Positions 25,106 through 34,700 of a DNA stretch of 64,000 bases are shown one piece after another. Source of the DNA: Anaerolineales bacterium (GTDB taxonomy: Bacteria; Chloroflexota; Anaerolineae; Anaerolineales; UBA6663); the NCBI GenBank assembly GCA_020845955.1, contig JADLEU010000122.1, positions 1 through 64,000 on the forward strand, in the 5' to 3' direction. Position numbers and translations under genes: made by a program. The stretch's first letter is position 1, and every line of letters starts with the position of its first letter. The notes beneath the pieces were generated by a model. That model saw nothing but the letters and a program-made list of their open reading frames with translations. It searched no databases and was not told the DNA's origin.

Positions 25106-25366
25106 TCAGTTGAGAAAGTTTGGTGGCGGCTCATGATCCGGGAATCCGTGCATGAGCATGTTACTGGGTGAGCACTCATGCCGATCATGTGTACCCAATC
25201 GATTTCTCACGATTGTCAACGCCCGTCGCCAACCGCGTGTAAGCGCAATCTTGAGTGCGGTCAACAGAATTACGGAACACGCGCCAACCACGACGGCTGT
25301 TGCGCCAACAGCGAGCGCAGCGATCAACAACCAGACGGCTTTGAAGAGTTCTGGGTCAAGATGCAC
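25106..25366 (-). CDS. Small membrane protein, possibly truncated by the IS
   Basis: The 86-aa protein has a GTG start preceded by AAAGGAG. One long hydrophobic helix (about residues 9-40) is followed by a basic tail. Its TGA stop begins one base outside the IS end, so the original C terminus may have been cut off by the insertion. The ribosome-binding sequence AAGGAGACTGAC matches that of the 15798 gene, linking it to the element. Function unknown. Confidence 0.5.
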   Translation of the reverse strand: MHLDPELFKAVWLLIAALAVGATAVVVGACSVILLTALKIALTRGWRRALTIVRNRLGTHDRHECSPSNMLMHGFPDHEPPPNFLN

Positions 25367-25443
25367 TTGTCAGTCTCCTTTCTAGTGAGCGGCAATAAGA
25401 TGCAAGCGGTAACAGGTCGCCACAAGCGCCTCGTGGCGAGTAC

Positions 25444-25503
25444 GCTCGTGGTTTCACCACCGCCGGCAAGCATATACTTCCCGCCAGAGGAAAAACCACG
25501 AGC
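25444..25503 (-). promoter_or_regulatory. Leader hairpin before the 25366 gene
   Basis: Arms GCTCGTGGTTT and AAACCACGAGC form an 11-bp perfect stem in the interval between the TadG-like gene and the small membrane protein gene. Confidence 0.5.
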
Positions 25504-25540
25504 TACCTGTGCTTCTGTTGTCTGGAAGACCTCGGCACCG

Positions 25541-25575
25541 GGCGCTGGGCACCTACTCTAGAGGCGCCCAGCGCC
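25541..25575 (-). terminator. Hairpin after the TadG-like gene
   Basis: A 10-bp perfect stem (GGCGCTGGGC/GCCCAGCGCC) starts 18 nt past the stop of the TadG-like gene. There is no obvious T-run, so it may be a weak terminator or an RNA-stabilising structure. Confidence 0.5.
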
Positions 25576-25592
25576 AGAGACAGACGCACTGG

Positions 25593-26030
25593 CTACGGTG
25601 ACCCTCTCAGTCTCACCTCCGCCTCCCCCTCTGCACGTACAACGACCCCGCCTAACACCGCCGGGAACAGCGACGACGCATCAGCCGCCATGCTGATGGC
25701 GACCGTGCGCTGGCCCTGGTCCACGACGATTCCAGTAACCTGCGGATGGATACCCCTGGCCGCCAGATAGCTCGAGTTCATCGTTGCGTACGATCCAGCC
25801 ATCGAGTAGGCCGAGCTCATCAGCTCGATGCGCCCTTCATCTCGGTAGACCGCCAGGTCCACCTCCTGTGCAGCGGCCAGGGCAGCAGCGTCGGCGGCTT
25901 TCTGCACCTCGGCCCGGGCGTAGAAGTATCGGCCCAAGCCGACCGTGAACGCCGCCAACGGCACCAGACAGAACGTCATGAAGCCAATCCACCACAGGGT
26001 AGAGTAGGCTTGCCGGCCACGGCACAACAT
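25593..26030 (-). CDS. TadG-like pilus-associated protein
   Basis: The 145-aa protein has an N-terminal membrane helix (WWIGFMTFCLVPLAAFTVGLG) followed by RAEVQKAADAAALAAAQ, the typical post-helix segment of TadE/TadG-family pseudopilins (the Flp pilus assembly TadG-like domain). The rest is a small extracytoplasmic beta domain. It lies 3 nt behind the TadE-like gene and is the last of the Flp-TadE-TadG group. Minor pilins of this type are needed for Flp pilus biogenesis. It is much shorter than TadG proteins with a von Willebrand domain. Confidence 0.75.
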   Translation of the reverse strand: MLCRGRQAYSTLWWIGFMTFCLVPLAAFTVGLGRYFYARAEVQKAADAAALAAAQEVDLAVYRDEGRIELMSSAYSMAGSYATMNSSYLAARGIHPQVTGIVVDQGQRTVAISMAADASSLFPAVLGGVVVRAEGEAEVRLRGSP

Positions 26031-26033
26031 GCT

Positions 26034-26438
26034 TCACCACCCTTCCGCACGGAAGGTGGCTTCGGCGGAGACAACGATCGGCCCGCCGAGGCCGCCTCCA
26101 TTGAGCGCCATGAGCGGCCCCATGAGGTTGGGCACTTCGCCGGTCACGCGGATGCGCAGTACGTCACCAACCGAACCGCCGGGCGCCAGGATCTGCACGC
26201 TGGCGTTGCGGACGAGGCTGCTCGAAACCGCGCTGCTCGCGGCCGAGTAGGCGGCGCACGAACGGCAGTCCTGAGCAACCGCGCCCATCCGCGCGCCGTA
26301 GGCAGCGGCGTTCTGCACCGCCTGCCGGGCGTAGACGGCGAAGCCCAGGTTCACCAACGCCACCAGGATGAGCAGCATCACCGGCAGCGTCGCGGCGGCC
26401 TCGATCACCTCCAGGGCGCGCCGATTCTTCGTCAACAT
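26034..26438 (-). CDS. TadE-like minor pilin
   Basis: The 134-aa protein begins MLTKNRRALEVIEAAATLPV, a prepilin-like N terminus with a Glu five residues into the hydrophobic helix, as in TadE family pseudopilins. The remainder is a small periplasmic or extracellular domain with one Cys pair (CRSC). The first residues match those of the Flp pilin upstream (MLTRSRKALETIE), suggesting the same prepilin peptidase processes both. It is translationally close to TadG (3-nt gap) and downstream of flp. Confidence 0.75.
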   Translation of the reverse strand: MLTKNRRALEVIEAAATLPVMLLILVALVNLGFAVYARQAVQNAAAYGARMGAVAQDCRSCAAYSAASSAVSSSLVRNASVQILAPGGSVGDVLRIRVTGEVPNLMGPLMALNGGGLGGPIVVSAEATFRAEGW

Positions 26439-26453
26439 GGCCGACCTGCCCTT

Positions 26454-26600
26454 CTAGCCGATGGCGGCGGCGACGGTCTGGATCCATCCGACGATCTGGC
26501 CGCCCAGCACCCGATAGGCCAGCACGGCCAGGATGATGAGCACCACGCCGATGCCGATCCATTCGATGGTTTCCAGCGCCTTGCGAGAACGAGTAAGCAT
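26454..26600 (-). CDS. flp: Flp-family major pilin (below the ORF-track cutoff)
   Basis: The 48-aa ORF starting MLTRSRKALETIEWIGIGVV is absent from the track because of its size. A basic leader, Glu at +5 of a hydrophobic helix and total length of about 50 aa are the hallmarks of Flp/Fap pilins (type IVc). AAAGGA lies 11 nt upstream of the ATG. It sits between the TadA ATPase and TadE-like genes, and a large leader hairpin precedes it. The overlapping 71-aa track ORF in another frame is a shadow. Confidence 0.8.
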   Translation of the reverse strand: MLTRSRKALETIEWIGIGVVLIILAVLAYRVLGGQIVGWIQTVAAAIG

Positions 26601-26710
26601 TGTGAGAGATCCTTTCTTGCGAACTGATTATCCGATTGTCGGTTCATTCGTATCTTCGTTTCAATGTCGGTCTCCCCTAACCACCTCCTCTCTGTCAGCC
26701 TGACAAACGA

Positions 26711-26756
26711 CGCGGGCCAACCTCACGCCCGTCTGGCGTACGAAGGTTGGCCCGCG
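26711..26756 (-). promoter_or_regulatory. Hairpin between tadA and flp
   Basis: A perfect 13-bp outer stem (CGCGGGCCAACCT / AGGTTGGCCCGCG) encloses a 5-bp inner stem (ACGCC/GGCGT). Located after tadA and before flp, it may end the tadA message and protect or limit the abundant pilin transcript. Confidence 0.6.
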
Positions 26757-26797
26757 AAAACACCGCCAGGTCAGTTGTACGGGTGCCAGTCGCGATG

Positions 26798-28252
26798 TTA
26801 GCCTGGCGATGCTCCCATGTGGAATCCGCGCCGGCGCTCCAGGACCGGCCGAAACCGCTCGCGCTCGGCCGTGTCCAGTGCCATCACGTCGCGCCAGTGC
26901 TCTGGCACCTCAGCGACATAGCCCCTTTTGCGTTCTGGCCTTGCCATATGCTTCCAGCGCCCTGATTCCTCGTACTGCACAAGGCGGCGGAAATGGACCT
27001 CGCCGTCGCGCAGCCGTTCGCCCACCTCGACCATCTCGAATACCCGCCGGCAGCCATCCTGGTCGAAACCGACCTGCAGCAGCCAGTCTACGGCGCTGAC
27101 GAACATCTTGCGCGCCGCACGGTCGCGGGTGTTGGTGTCGGCCTCGAGCAGCAGCGCCATCCGCTCGACCGCCAGCTCAGGGCTCTCGGCGTGGAAAGTG
27201 GACATGCCGGGATGGTCGGACATCATCGCCCGGAACAGCGCCTGGCCGGCCAGGCCGTCGCGCACCTCGCCCACTACCAGGTAATCCGGCGTGAGCCGCA
27301 TCGCGTCGTCCACGCCGTCCCGCAGCAGGTAGGGCTTGAGCTCGCTTCCCGCCCCCGCCGGCCGCGCTTCAAGTGTCACCACGTGCGGGTTGTCAATCCA
27401 GATCTCCTGCGGATCCTCAATCGTCACGATGCGGTACTTCACCGGCAGGAAGTTGCACAGCATCGAGAGCAGCGTTGTCTTCCCCGAGGCTGTGCCGCCA
27501 CAGATAAAGCCGCGCCGGTTGCCGCGCACGAGTTGCGCCAGCAGGTCCAGGGTCGGCTCGTCGAGCATGCCCCATTCCAGCAATTGCTCCGGCCGGACAG
27601 GCGTAGGTTCAAAGAGCCGGATGTTGATGGATGGATATCCAAGCCCCGGCGCGATGACGCTGTGGATGTACTTGATACGGCCCCCGCCCGGGTTGTGGCG
27701 CGTGCGCGGCAACTTGGCGTTGACAGACGGGTTAGCCTCGCTGGCGGCTTTGAGCTGAGCGCCAAGCAGGTTGGCAAAAACCGTGTCCACCTCTACCAGG
27801 TCAAGTGACACCTCATATGGCTCGAACTCGCGGACGCCCTTGCGCTTGAGCCACAGCGTCCCGAACGGGTCAATGGCGATTTCGGCCACGTCGGTGCGCG
27901 CCGGCGGCAGCAACAGGTCCAGGAAGCCCAGTCCAAGCAGGCGCCGCGCGATCTCGGCCGCAAGCTGTTGCTCCTCACCGTAGTCCACGCCCGACAGGCC
28001 CCGCCGGCGGATGGCCAAGGCAGTCAGCTGCCCGATCCGGGCCTCGGCCCGTTGGCGGTCGGCCTCGCTCGGCGACCGTAGTACTTCCACAGGTAACTCA
28101 GGATCCGAGCGAATTCCGGCTGCCACTTCGGCGACGACCTCGGCCCGCACCGCCGCACTCAGCTTAGCAGGTTGCATCCCAGCCAGTAATTCGAGCACAC
28201 TGCCCGTCTGAGCGTTGCCGTTGGTTGGAATCAGCGAACCACCCTTTTGCAT
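26798..28252 (-). CDS. tadA: TadA/CpaF-type secretion ATPase
   Basis: The 484-aa protein is a VirB11/GspE-superfamily ATPase. Walker A is CGGTASGKTT (about 251-260), with the Asp box TIEDPQEI, Walker B region DYLVVGEVRDG (about 325) and a His box STFHAESPE. The N-terminal domain (about 60-240) matches the CpaF type. It powers Flp pilus assembly at the membrane together with TadB and TadC. It is encoded just upstream of flp, tadE and tadG. VirB11 is the related alternative, but the neighbours indicate TadA. Confidence 0.9.
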   Translation of the reverse strand: MQKGGSLIPTNGNAQTGSVLELLAGMQPAKLSAAVRAEVVAEVAAGIRSDPELPVEVLRSPSEADRQRAEARIGQLTALAIRRRGLSGVDYGEEQQLAAEIARRLLGLGFLDLLLPPARTDVAEIAIDPFGTLWLKRKGVREFEPYEVSLDLVEVDTVFANLLGAQLKAASEANPSVNAKLPRTRHNPGGGRIKYIHSVIAPGLGYPSINIRLFEPTPVRPEQLLEWGMLDEPTLDLLAQLVRGNRRGFICGGTASGKTTLLSMLCNFLPVKYRIVTIEDPQEIWIDNPHVVTLEARPAGAGSELKPYLLRDGVDDAMRLTPDYLVVGEVRDGLAGQALFRAMMSDHPGMSTFHAESPELAVERMALLLEADTNTRDRAARKMFVSAVDWLLQVGFDQDGCRRVFEMVEVGERLRDGEVHFRRLVQYEESGRWKHMARPERKRGYVAEVPEHWRDVMALDTAERERFRPVLERRRGFHMGASPG

Positions 28253-28364
28253 CCGTCTCTCCTGAGTGCTATACTTTGTCCGCCCTGGAGAAATCCAGGG
28301 TGGCGCGGCTGCCCCCCCTCAGTCGCGCCTTCTTGTTTCGGTTTCCCCACTGCTGCGATTTTTG

Positions 28365-28659
28365 AGGCTTCAAGCATAATATTGCCGCCACGGCAGAAAT
28401 ATGGTTGCCGGCCGCCAGCCGGTACTCCCCACCGGTAGCCTGTAGCGCCCCAAAACCTGGCTTGCGGCCCAGATATGGCGGTATCCTGCGGCAACGATAT
28501 GCGTTCATTTGGGAACCGCGGCAAGATTATGGTTTCAGGCGTCTCCTTCGGCAGCGTCACAACGCTACACTCACCAGGCTTGTCGGCCGAAATCAGGTTG
28601 AAACTACAGTCACTGCGGCAGAAATATGGTTTCACAGCGGCATAATTATGATTGAAGCC
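28365..28659. repeat. Cluster of degenerate GCGGCA-N-ATTATGGTT repeats before tadA
   Basis: Six copies of a roughly 20-bp unit lie between the anti-sigma and tadA genes: inverted at 28365-28390, direct near 28391, 28489, 28518, 28616 and 28637. The first and last are near-identical inverted copies of GCGGCA..ATTATG.TTGAAGCC. No gene is seen in 28253-28701. The arrangement suggests operator sites or a small decayed repeat element. Confidence 0.6.
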
Positions 28660-28701
28660 ACAATTCTGGACAGTCGTTAGCCGTAGCGACGTTTCATGCG
28701 C

Positions 28702-29760
28702 CTACCGCACACTCGCGGCAATTAAGACGAGAGCTTCCTGAGCGACAAAGCCATCATGGGTATCTGATCCAATGAAGGCAATCTCGAAGTAGAAGCCATC
28801 CTTCGCCCACCTCAAGGTTTGAAGGGGCACCATCGTTCTCTCCCAGGTGAATTGCTGCACGATGGTGCCATCCGCCTCTACTTGCGTTCCGCTCGGTTTG
28901 TATAACCAACCGCCGGCAACATACTCTCCTGGAATGTCTCCAATCGTGACCGGGTCGATTGTTGCGCTAGGACCGATCAGGCTGTCGAACGGGCCGGGCT
29001 GCTGTATGAGCGTAAATTGTGGTGTCACAACCTCGCCGGTGTGAGAGGCGAAGACGTAATACTGCTCAATCGCTTGGCGGTTCGCATCATACCGTGTACC
29101 TCGAAACTCGAATCCCTCAGGCAGGGAAGTTGGTGCGCGAGTTGGAAAACCAGCCTCGGTGGCGGCCTCATCCAGAGTCAATGGAAAGTCTTCGTCCAGA
29201 GTGAGCGGCCCTTCCAATGTTGGAGTCGGTTCGACCCTGGTTACTTCTATCACGTTCTCCTCTGGCGTCAGCACCGGAGGTACCTCGGCCGTAGTAGGAG
29301 CATCAGTCGGTTGTGGTAATGGGGATGTGGAGATTGGCGTTAGGCGGACCTCGATCGTATCGCTTTCGGACCGTTGGAAGAATTGGAGGATGTCTTGCGC
29401 AAGCGCTCGAGCTCCAGGGCTGATCAGGATTGCAGATGCCAGTGCCAACAGGACGAGCGCGGACAAAGCCACCTGGCGCAGCCCTAGAATCGCCCGTGGC
29501 ATTGGGCGATTCTCCCGAGGCACCCGCAGCCAATTGCGAGTCGGCCGCCGGTGGTTTCCCGAAAGGGAGATAGGCTGAGCGGATACTGTCGGCAACTTGA
29601 CGTCATCTGGCTGCATTTGCTCAGCCAAAGCAAGTAGTTGGTCAGCTAGAACCACCTCCTCCGTCACCTCCAAAGGTACGGGATGATGAGATTGCCCGTT
29701 CTGGCGAGCCGTGATCAAGGCGTCAACTGCCGCCCCGAGCTGTTCATCTGTAAGTGTCAT
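28702..29760 (-). CDS. Membrane anti-sigma-like protein with DUF4367-type domain
   Basis: The 352-aa protein has a cytoplasmic N-terminal helical segment (about 1-90), one membrane helix (ALVLLALASAILISPGA, about 97-118), a Pro/Thr-rich linker, and an extracytoplasmic beta domain (about 190-352) resembling the DUF4367/MucB-like sensor domain (SLPEGFEFRGTRY). It overlaps functionally with the ECF sigma gene 6 nt upstream and would hold that sigma at the membrane. The anti-sigma role is inferred from order and architecture; no zinc-binding HxxxCxxC motif is visible. Confidence 0.7.
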   Translation of the reverse strand: MTLTDEQLGAAVDALITARQNGQSHHPVPLEVTEEVVLADQLLALAEQMQPDDVKLPTVSAQPISLSGNHRRPTRNWLRVPRENRPMPRAILGLRQVALSALVLLALASAILISPGARALAQDILQFFQRSESDTIEVRLTPISTSPLPQPTDAPTTAEVPPVLTPEENVIEVTRVEPTPTLEGPLTLDEDFPLTLDEAATEAGFPTRAPTSLPEGFEFRGTRYDANRQAIEQYYVFASHTGEVVTPQFTLIQQPGPFDSLIGPSATIDPVTIGDIPGEYVAGGWLYKPSGTQVEADGTIVQQFTWERTMVPLQTLRWAKDGFYFEIAFIGSDTHDGFVAQEALVLIAASVR

Positions 29761-29766
29761 GGTCAG

Positions 29767-30339
29767 CTACTCCTCTTTAAGAACGCTCAACGCTTTCTTT
29801 AGGTCTCGAAGGCCGCGATGAACCAGCATCTTGATTGCCGCTTCACTTCGGCCCATGACTTGGCCCACCTCAAGGGCACTTAAGCCAGCAAAGAAACGCA
29901 GTGTGATGGCCTCCGCGCGATCGGACGCTAGCTTTAGCAGGGACTGGCGCACCAATTCGAGGCGCAGTCGTGCAATAGCGTGGTCTTCCGGTTGTAGGTC
30001 AGGACTCGGGATGCTCATGGCTGTTTCGATGGGCAAGTCGGGCCTCCGGCTGCGAAAGTAGTCGGCAACTTTGTGGCGGGCGATGCCCAGCAGCCATGCT
30101 ACAAATGCACTGTCAGCCCGGTAATTTGCTATGCCCTCGAATGCAGCTAGAAAGGTCTGTGCAGTGAGATCCTGAGCCTCGGCGGTGTCGCCGATGCGCA
30201 CCAAAAGATAGCGATAGACACGTGCAACGTGCCGGCGATATAGCTCGTCAAAGGCGGTAGGTTCGGAGCGGATGCGTCGAGCGAGTTGTTCGTCAGCGAA
30301 TTGCGATAGATCTATCTGATGGCTGAATGCCATTCGCAT
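29767..30339 (-). CDS. ECF-type RNA polymerase sigma factor
   Basis: The 190-aa protein has sigma region 2 (DELYRRHVARVYRYLLVRIGD..AQDLTAQTF, about 30-70) with FVAWLLGIARHKVADYFR, and region 4 (ALEVGQVMGRSEAAIKMLVHRGLRDLKK, about 150-185). It pairs with the anti-sigma-like gene downstream (6-nt gap). Being inside the pilus/conjugation locus, it may control that locus, but no matching promoter set was identified. Its start could be MAFSHQ two codons in. Confidence 0.85.
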   Translation of the reverse strand: MRMAFSHQIDLSQFADEQLARRIRSEPTAFDELYRRHVARVYRYLLVRIGDTAEAQDLTAQTFLAAFEGIANYRADSAFVAWLLGIARHKVADYFRSRRPDLPIETAMSIPSPDLQPEDHAIARLRLELVRQSLLKLASDRAEAITLRFFAGLSALEVGQVMGRSEAAIKMLVHRGLRDLKKALSVLKEE

Positions 30340-30454
30340 CTCCGGTCACAGAATTAGTCTTGCCGCTCCCAGCTTGGTGCTCATGTAATACATGTCGGAA
30401 AAAGAGCCGAATCGTAACAGTCCCTTTGGGCATCGCGTTATGGTGACTATCAAC

Positions 30455-31186
30455 TCAGGCACCTCCTGCAGGATGCGACACTCTCCAGACCACGTGCAGG
30501 ACGGTTGCTAAGCCAATTACGGGGAGACCAGGAACTTCCCTCGTGCCGTCCCCAGCGTCTGGCTGGCTGTGACAACCGCGTCTGCCAATGTCATAAGGAG
30601 TACGGCGCAGGAACCTGAGCACTCGGAGACCGAGCGCGACGCAGAGATGAGCGATCCCGAGCACCATGAGCAATCCGGCATCGGGCCACAGTAGCGCCAG
30701 CGTAATGGCCGCCAGCGCGTCCGCGCCGGCCCACCATCCCGCCTCGTAGGCCAACCAAAATCCCAGTATCGCAAATGCCCCGGGAGCCACCTCACCGCTC
30801 ACAAGCGCCATCGCCCCGCCCAAAAGAAGCGTTGCTCTGAACACCCACTTCCTTGCTCGCCGATACGGCAGGGCTTGGCGTTCACTGGCTGAGACAGCAA
30901 GGACAGCCATGACACCGGGCATCCAAGCTTCGGTTACGATTGAGTAGGCCACCGCTGCCGCGCAAGGCACCGCCACGCAGGCCATATGTGGAACTTCCCG
31001 CTGGCGCAGGTCATAAACCGCCAGTGGAGCCAGCCAGATCAGAACCGCCATCTCCAACCAATACGTCCGGACCAGAGTGGTATTCAGCGCCACGGCAACG
31101 ACCAACGTGACGGCCCCACAAAGCCAAGTCACGACGATGAGCCGCTCGTTTGACAGTGCATGTCCCGAAGTATGTGCCATCGGCAA
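30455..31186 (-). CDS. A24-type prepilin peptidase-like membrane protein
   Basis: The 243-aa protein has about six hydrophobic helices. Two acidic motifs fit the A24 aspartic prepilin peptidases: VYDLRQREVPH (about 57-67) and WWAGADALAAITLAL (about 150-165, the GxGD-like site read as GAD). TadV/CpaA enzymes of this type cleave Flp and TadE/TadG prepilins at the membrane. It abuts the 31187 gene (adjacent stop/start) and is downstream of the VirB4-like gene. The substitution in GxGD leaves some doubt about activity. Confidence 0.7.
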   Translation of the reverse strand: MPMAHTSGHALSNERLIVVTWLCGAVTLVVAVALNTTLVRTYWLEMAVLIWLAPLAVYDLRQREVPHMACVAVPCAAAVAYSIVTEAWMPGVMAVLAVSASERQALPYRRARKWVFRATLLLGGAMALVSGEVAPGAFAILGFWLAYEAGWWAGADALAAITLALLWPDAGLLMVLGIAHLCVALGLRVLRFLRRTPYDIGRRGCHSQPDAGDGTREVPGLPVIGLATVLHVVWRVSHPAGGA

Positions 31187-31687
31187 TTACTCCATCCCCT
31201 CTGGCAGAACATAGACCGGTACGGTGATCACTTCCGATGCAGTAACGGGATCGCCCATCGGGCTGGATGGCGGAGTGACGTTGGCGGTGGATGGCTCTTG
31301 GGGCATCAACCGTATTTCTACCGCTACCCCCTGCACAACCACGGTGCCCCCGCTTTCAGATCCGAGATTGACGACGATGACTGTGGGTGCAGGCTCTGTA
31401 TGCGCCATATCAGCAGATGTCTCTATATCACCAATCCCTGAAGACGCAGGCGTCAGGACGAAAACCGTGACCACCGCCGCCGTCACGATGGCCGCGTAGC
31501 GAATGCCAGCGGGCACGGTGCGTAGTGCCGCGTTGCCGTAACCCAGAACCTGAAGCGCCCGGTGACGCTGGCTTCGCTGTGCTATCCTCCAGCGCCATAC
31601 CAGTGCAAGCCCTGCGCTCGCGGCTATACCTGCAAGCCATAGCCCGACCTCAGGGTTCAAGGTCGAGAGCTGCTCAAGAATTGTCAT
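31187..31687 (-). CDS. Membrane protein with two helices, unknown
   Basis: The 166-aa protein has a first helix (LWLAGIAASAGLALVWRW), a basic loop, a second helix (YAAIVTAAVVTVFVLTPA) and then an extracytoplasmic, Val-rich tail ending with a Pro/Ser-rich stretch. It is not recognised. It lies 42 nt behind the VirB4-like gene and directly in front of the prepilin peptidase-like gene, so a role in the envelope apparatus is likely but unproven. Confidence 0.55.
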   Translation of the reverse strand: MTILEQLSTLNPEVGLWLAGIAASAGLALVWRWRIAQRSQRHRALQVLGYGNAALRTVPAGIRYAAIVTAAVVTVFVLTPASSGIGDIETSADMAHTEPAPTVIVVNLGSESGGTVVVQGVAVEIRLMPQEPSTANVTPPSSPMGDPVTASEVITVPVYVLPEGME

Positions 31688-31729
31688 GTGCCTGACCGCC
31701 GTTCTCTTGACGTTTACACGACAAGGCGC

Positions 31730-34700
31730 TCATGGTGTCCCGGCCATTGCAGCGCCGCTAAAGCGTTGCAGAATCTCCGCGTCGCTCGGCTCAGTCGCGC
31801 TCACCCGCAACGGCCGCACCAGCATCGGCTCCACATCCGCAACCTGGTCGCTCCAGCCCAGCTTGACGATGGCCTGCGCCATCGGGATTCGCGAGATCCA
31901 GCGCTTGTACTCCTCGTCATGCACGCCACGCTCGGAGCGCGCCAGGTGCCCCACCGCCAGGTCGCGGTCCTTCAGATTCTTCATTTGCCCGAAGAAAGCG
32001 TTATTGCACGACGACAGGATGCCGGGCGGCAGCTCCGAGAGCGTCTGCACCAGGGGGTGCAGGAAGATCTTGTACTTACGTCCATCGCGCCACATGGCCT
32101 GCCAGAGCTGTGTGACCGAAGCGGCGCTAGACGTGCCCACGTCGTCACCCGTCGTCTGCACCGCCCCGTTGAGAATCTTGTTGGCCTCTTCCCAGAAAAT
32201 ATCCATCTGCCGGTTGAATCCTCCGATGCTCTCGCGCCGGCGGATTACCGAGTCGTTGTAAAGGTGCCAGGCAACCAGCGATAGGACGACGGACTTGCTG
32301 TAGTCGTCCATCTCAGCCCCGCCTTCCAAAATACACAGTCCCCACCTGTCGGTGGGGTTTGGCTCCGGCCCCAGCAGCCCCAGGTCTTCCACCGCGATCG
32401 AGCCTTCGCCCCCACTGTACATCAGCGCCAGCTCGCCTTGCGTGAACGGCTCTACGCGCAGGAGCACGCCCTCCAATGACTGGCGGGAGGCCAGGTCACG
32501 TGCGCGGTCGAGGTAGCCCTTCAGGATTTCGTAGAGTTTGGTCAAATCGGTCTGTTTGGAGCGATGCACCGCCAGTACCTGCCGCTCGAAGGGCTGCAGG
32601 TCCAGCAGGCTTGCGCCGGTGCGATCCGGCCCGGCAGATAATCCGCGTTCCACTCGTGCTTGCGCCAACGCTTGTGCCTCACCAGGGCGGACCGTGTTCC
32701 AACTCGGGTCGGCCAGGACTTTGGGATCCGAGGTCAGCACGCCGTAACCCTCGTACAGCTCGCGCATGGCCCGGCGGATGAATCCCAGTTGCCGTGGCCC
32801 CATTCGCCCGGCATTGGCCAGCAACTCCGCTGTCGCAAGGAGCTGCCGATCGGGCTGCATCCGCCTGCCGATTTGCAGCAGGTTCCACCGGAACGGGCGC
32901 ACCGCCCCAGGGTAAAGCTGGTAGAGGTCCACGCGCTCGGGCGGAAGCGGTCCGTTGGCCAGTCGCCGCCAGCCGGCGCCAAAGTCGAGCACGACGGCAC
33001 GGTGGTGCCACTGGTTCACGACCTCAACCGCCAGCCGTTCGGCAGCCACGGTCTTGCCAAAACCGGTGTCGGCCGCAAATACAGTGTGGAAGTGCCGGTC
33101 TTCGGCGAGCGCCAGCCGCGCCCGCGTCATCTCGCCGCGTTCGGTCGAATACAGATGCCCAAGCACAGCCTCACCCGGCATGTCCGGCACGAAGGCGAAC
33201 GGCGGCGTGCGCTCTTGGGTCGTCAGGGCCGTGCCCTCTTCAAACAATCCGGGCGCGGCATAGGCCGCCTGCTGTGTGAGGGTCAGGAACGAGGCATAGG
33301 CATAGCCGTTCAGGTATCCGAGGGTCTCGGTCAACGTGGACGGCGAGAAGCAGCGGGCATGGCCGCGCAGGTGCTCGGCCTCGGCGTCGCTGCGCGGCCC
33401 GCGCACCTGCACGTGCGTGACCACGTCCTGCGAGCCGCCAAAGGCCTGAACGGCGGCCGCCTCGGCCACGCGCCGACCGTTTTCTGTGCGGGTCAGAAGG
33501 TAAACATCCGAATACAGGCCACCCTCCTCGGACGCTTCCTTGAGCAAGTTGAGTTGCTGTTCGAGCAGGTTGGCGAGCACGATGGCCGTTTCGTCCTTCC
33601 AGGCAAAGGACTTCGAGACGGAAACCGACGGAGCGACGCCGGCCCCAAGGCCATGCGTCTGCGCGGCGCCGAGCACGCGGCCAAGCGATACGCCCGTCCC
33701 GCGCGAAACCCCGTGGGCGACGCTGGTGGCGCTGGATACGGTATCGGCTTCCGAACGAGTCACAGCGCCGCTGACGGTGTAAGCTCCGCTCTCGGTGTCG
33801 GCCTGGCTGCGCGTCTGCGAATGGCTGGTGCTCGTCGATTGAAACGTTCCGTCAATAGCGCTGACGCCATGGCTTACGCCTTGAGAGTGACTCACCGTGT
33901 CCGCCTGGCTCGTGCCCATCATGTCGCTGACCGAGGTTGAGCTCATTGTCGTGGAGACATCGCTCACCGCGCTGCCGGTGGTCGTCGCCTCGCTGGTGCC
34001 AAACGACACCCCTTGCGAGGCGCCGATGGACGGCGTCACGCCGATGCCGACCCCGGCCGGAGAGACCGAGAGCGGCACGGCCACGCCCCAGTTCTGGCTC
34101 TGGCTTTCGCTGGCCATCGCCCCGCTGGTCTGCGCGCTGCTGCTGCTCACACCATGCGACTGCGACCCACCCGTCGTCTGCGCTACGCCGTGGGATTGTG
34201 AAACGCCCTCCGTGTGTGAGATGCCCTGCGTCTGCGACGTCGCGTCCATGACACTGGTCGAATGCGTCACGCCCGACGTGTGCGAAACGGCATTCGATTC
34301 CGCATAGCCCTCGGTGTGCGCCCAGCCTTCCGTGTAGCTCCAGCCGGAGGTGTGCGCTTCGCCCTCGGTGTGGGCCTGCCCGTGCGTTTCACCGGTGGTG
34401 TCCGACTCGCCATGCGACTCCGAGGTGCCGTAGGCCTGGCCGGCGCTGTACCCTTCGCCTATCGAGAGGATCATCGGCACCGAGATACCGAAGCCAATGC
34501 TGGTCATGCCCTGCTGCCGGCTCGCGATTGGGCTGCTCAGGTTGCCCAGGCCGACGAGCATCTCGGCGACGGCGTGGCGCGGAACCGGGGTGGCAATGTT
34601 GACGAAGCAGAACTCCTCGCCGGCTCGGGCCAGCGCCCGAAACATCAGTTCGTTCTGCTGCTCCGTGAATTGCACCGGCCCACGCAGCCCTGGCTGTTGC

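Noticed and set aside
25746-26627. 293-aa plus-strand ORF
   Set aside because: Antisense to the TadG/TadE/flp genes, which have clear pilin features.
32660-33940. 426-aa plus-strand ORF
   Set aside because: It mirrors the VirB4-like gene; long only because of GC-rich third positions.
33640-34470. DNA tandem repeat or CRISPR-like array
   Set aside because: The repetition is at protein level with an open frame inside the VirB4-like gene; DNA units vary too much.
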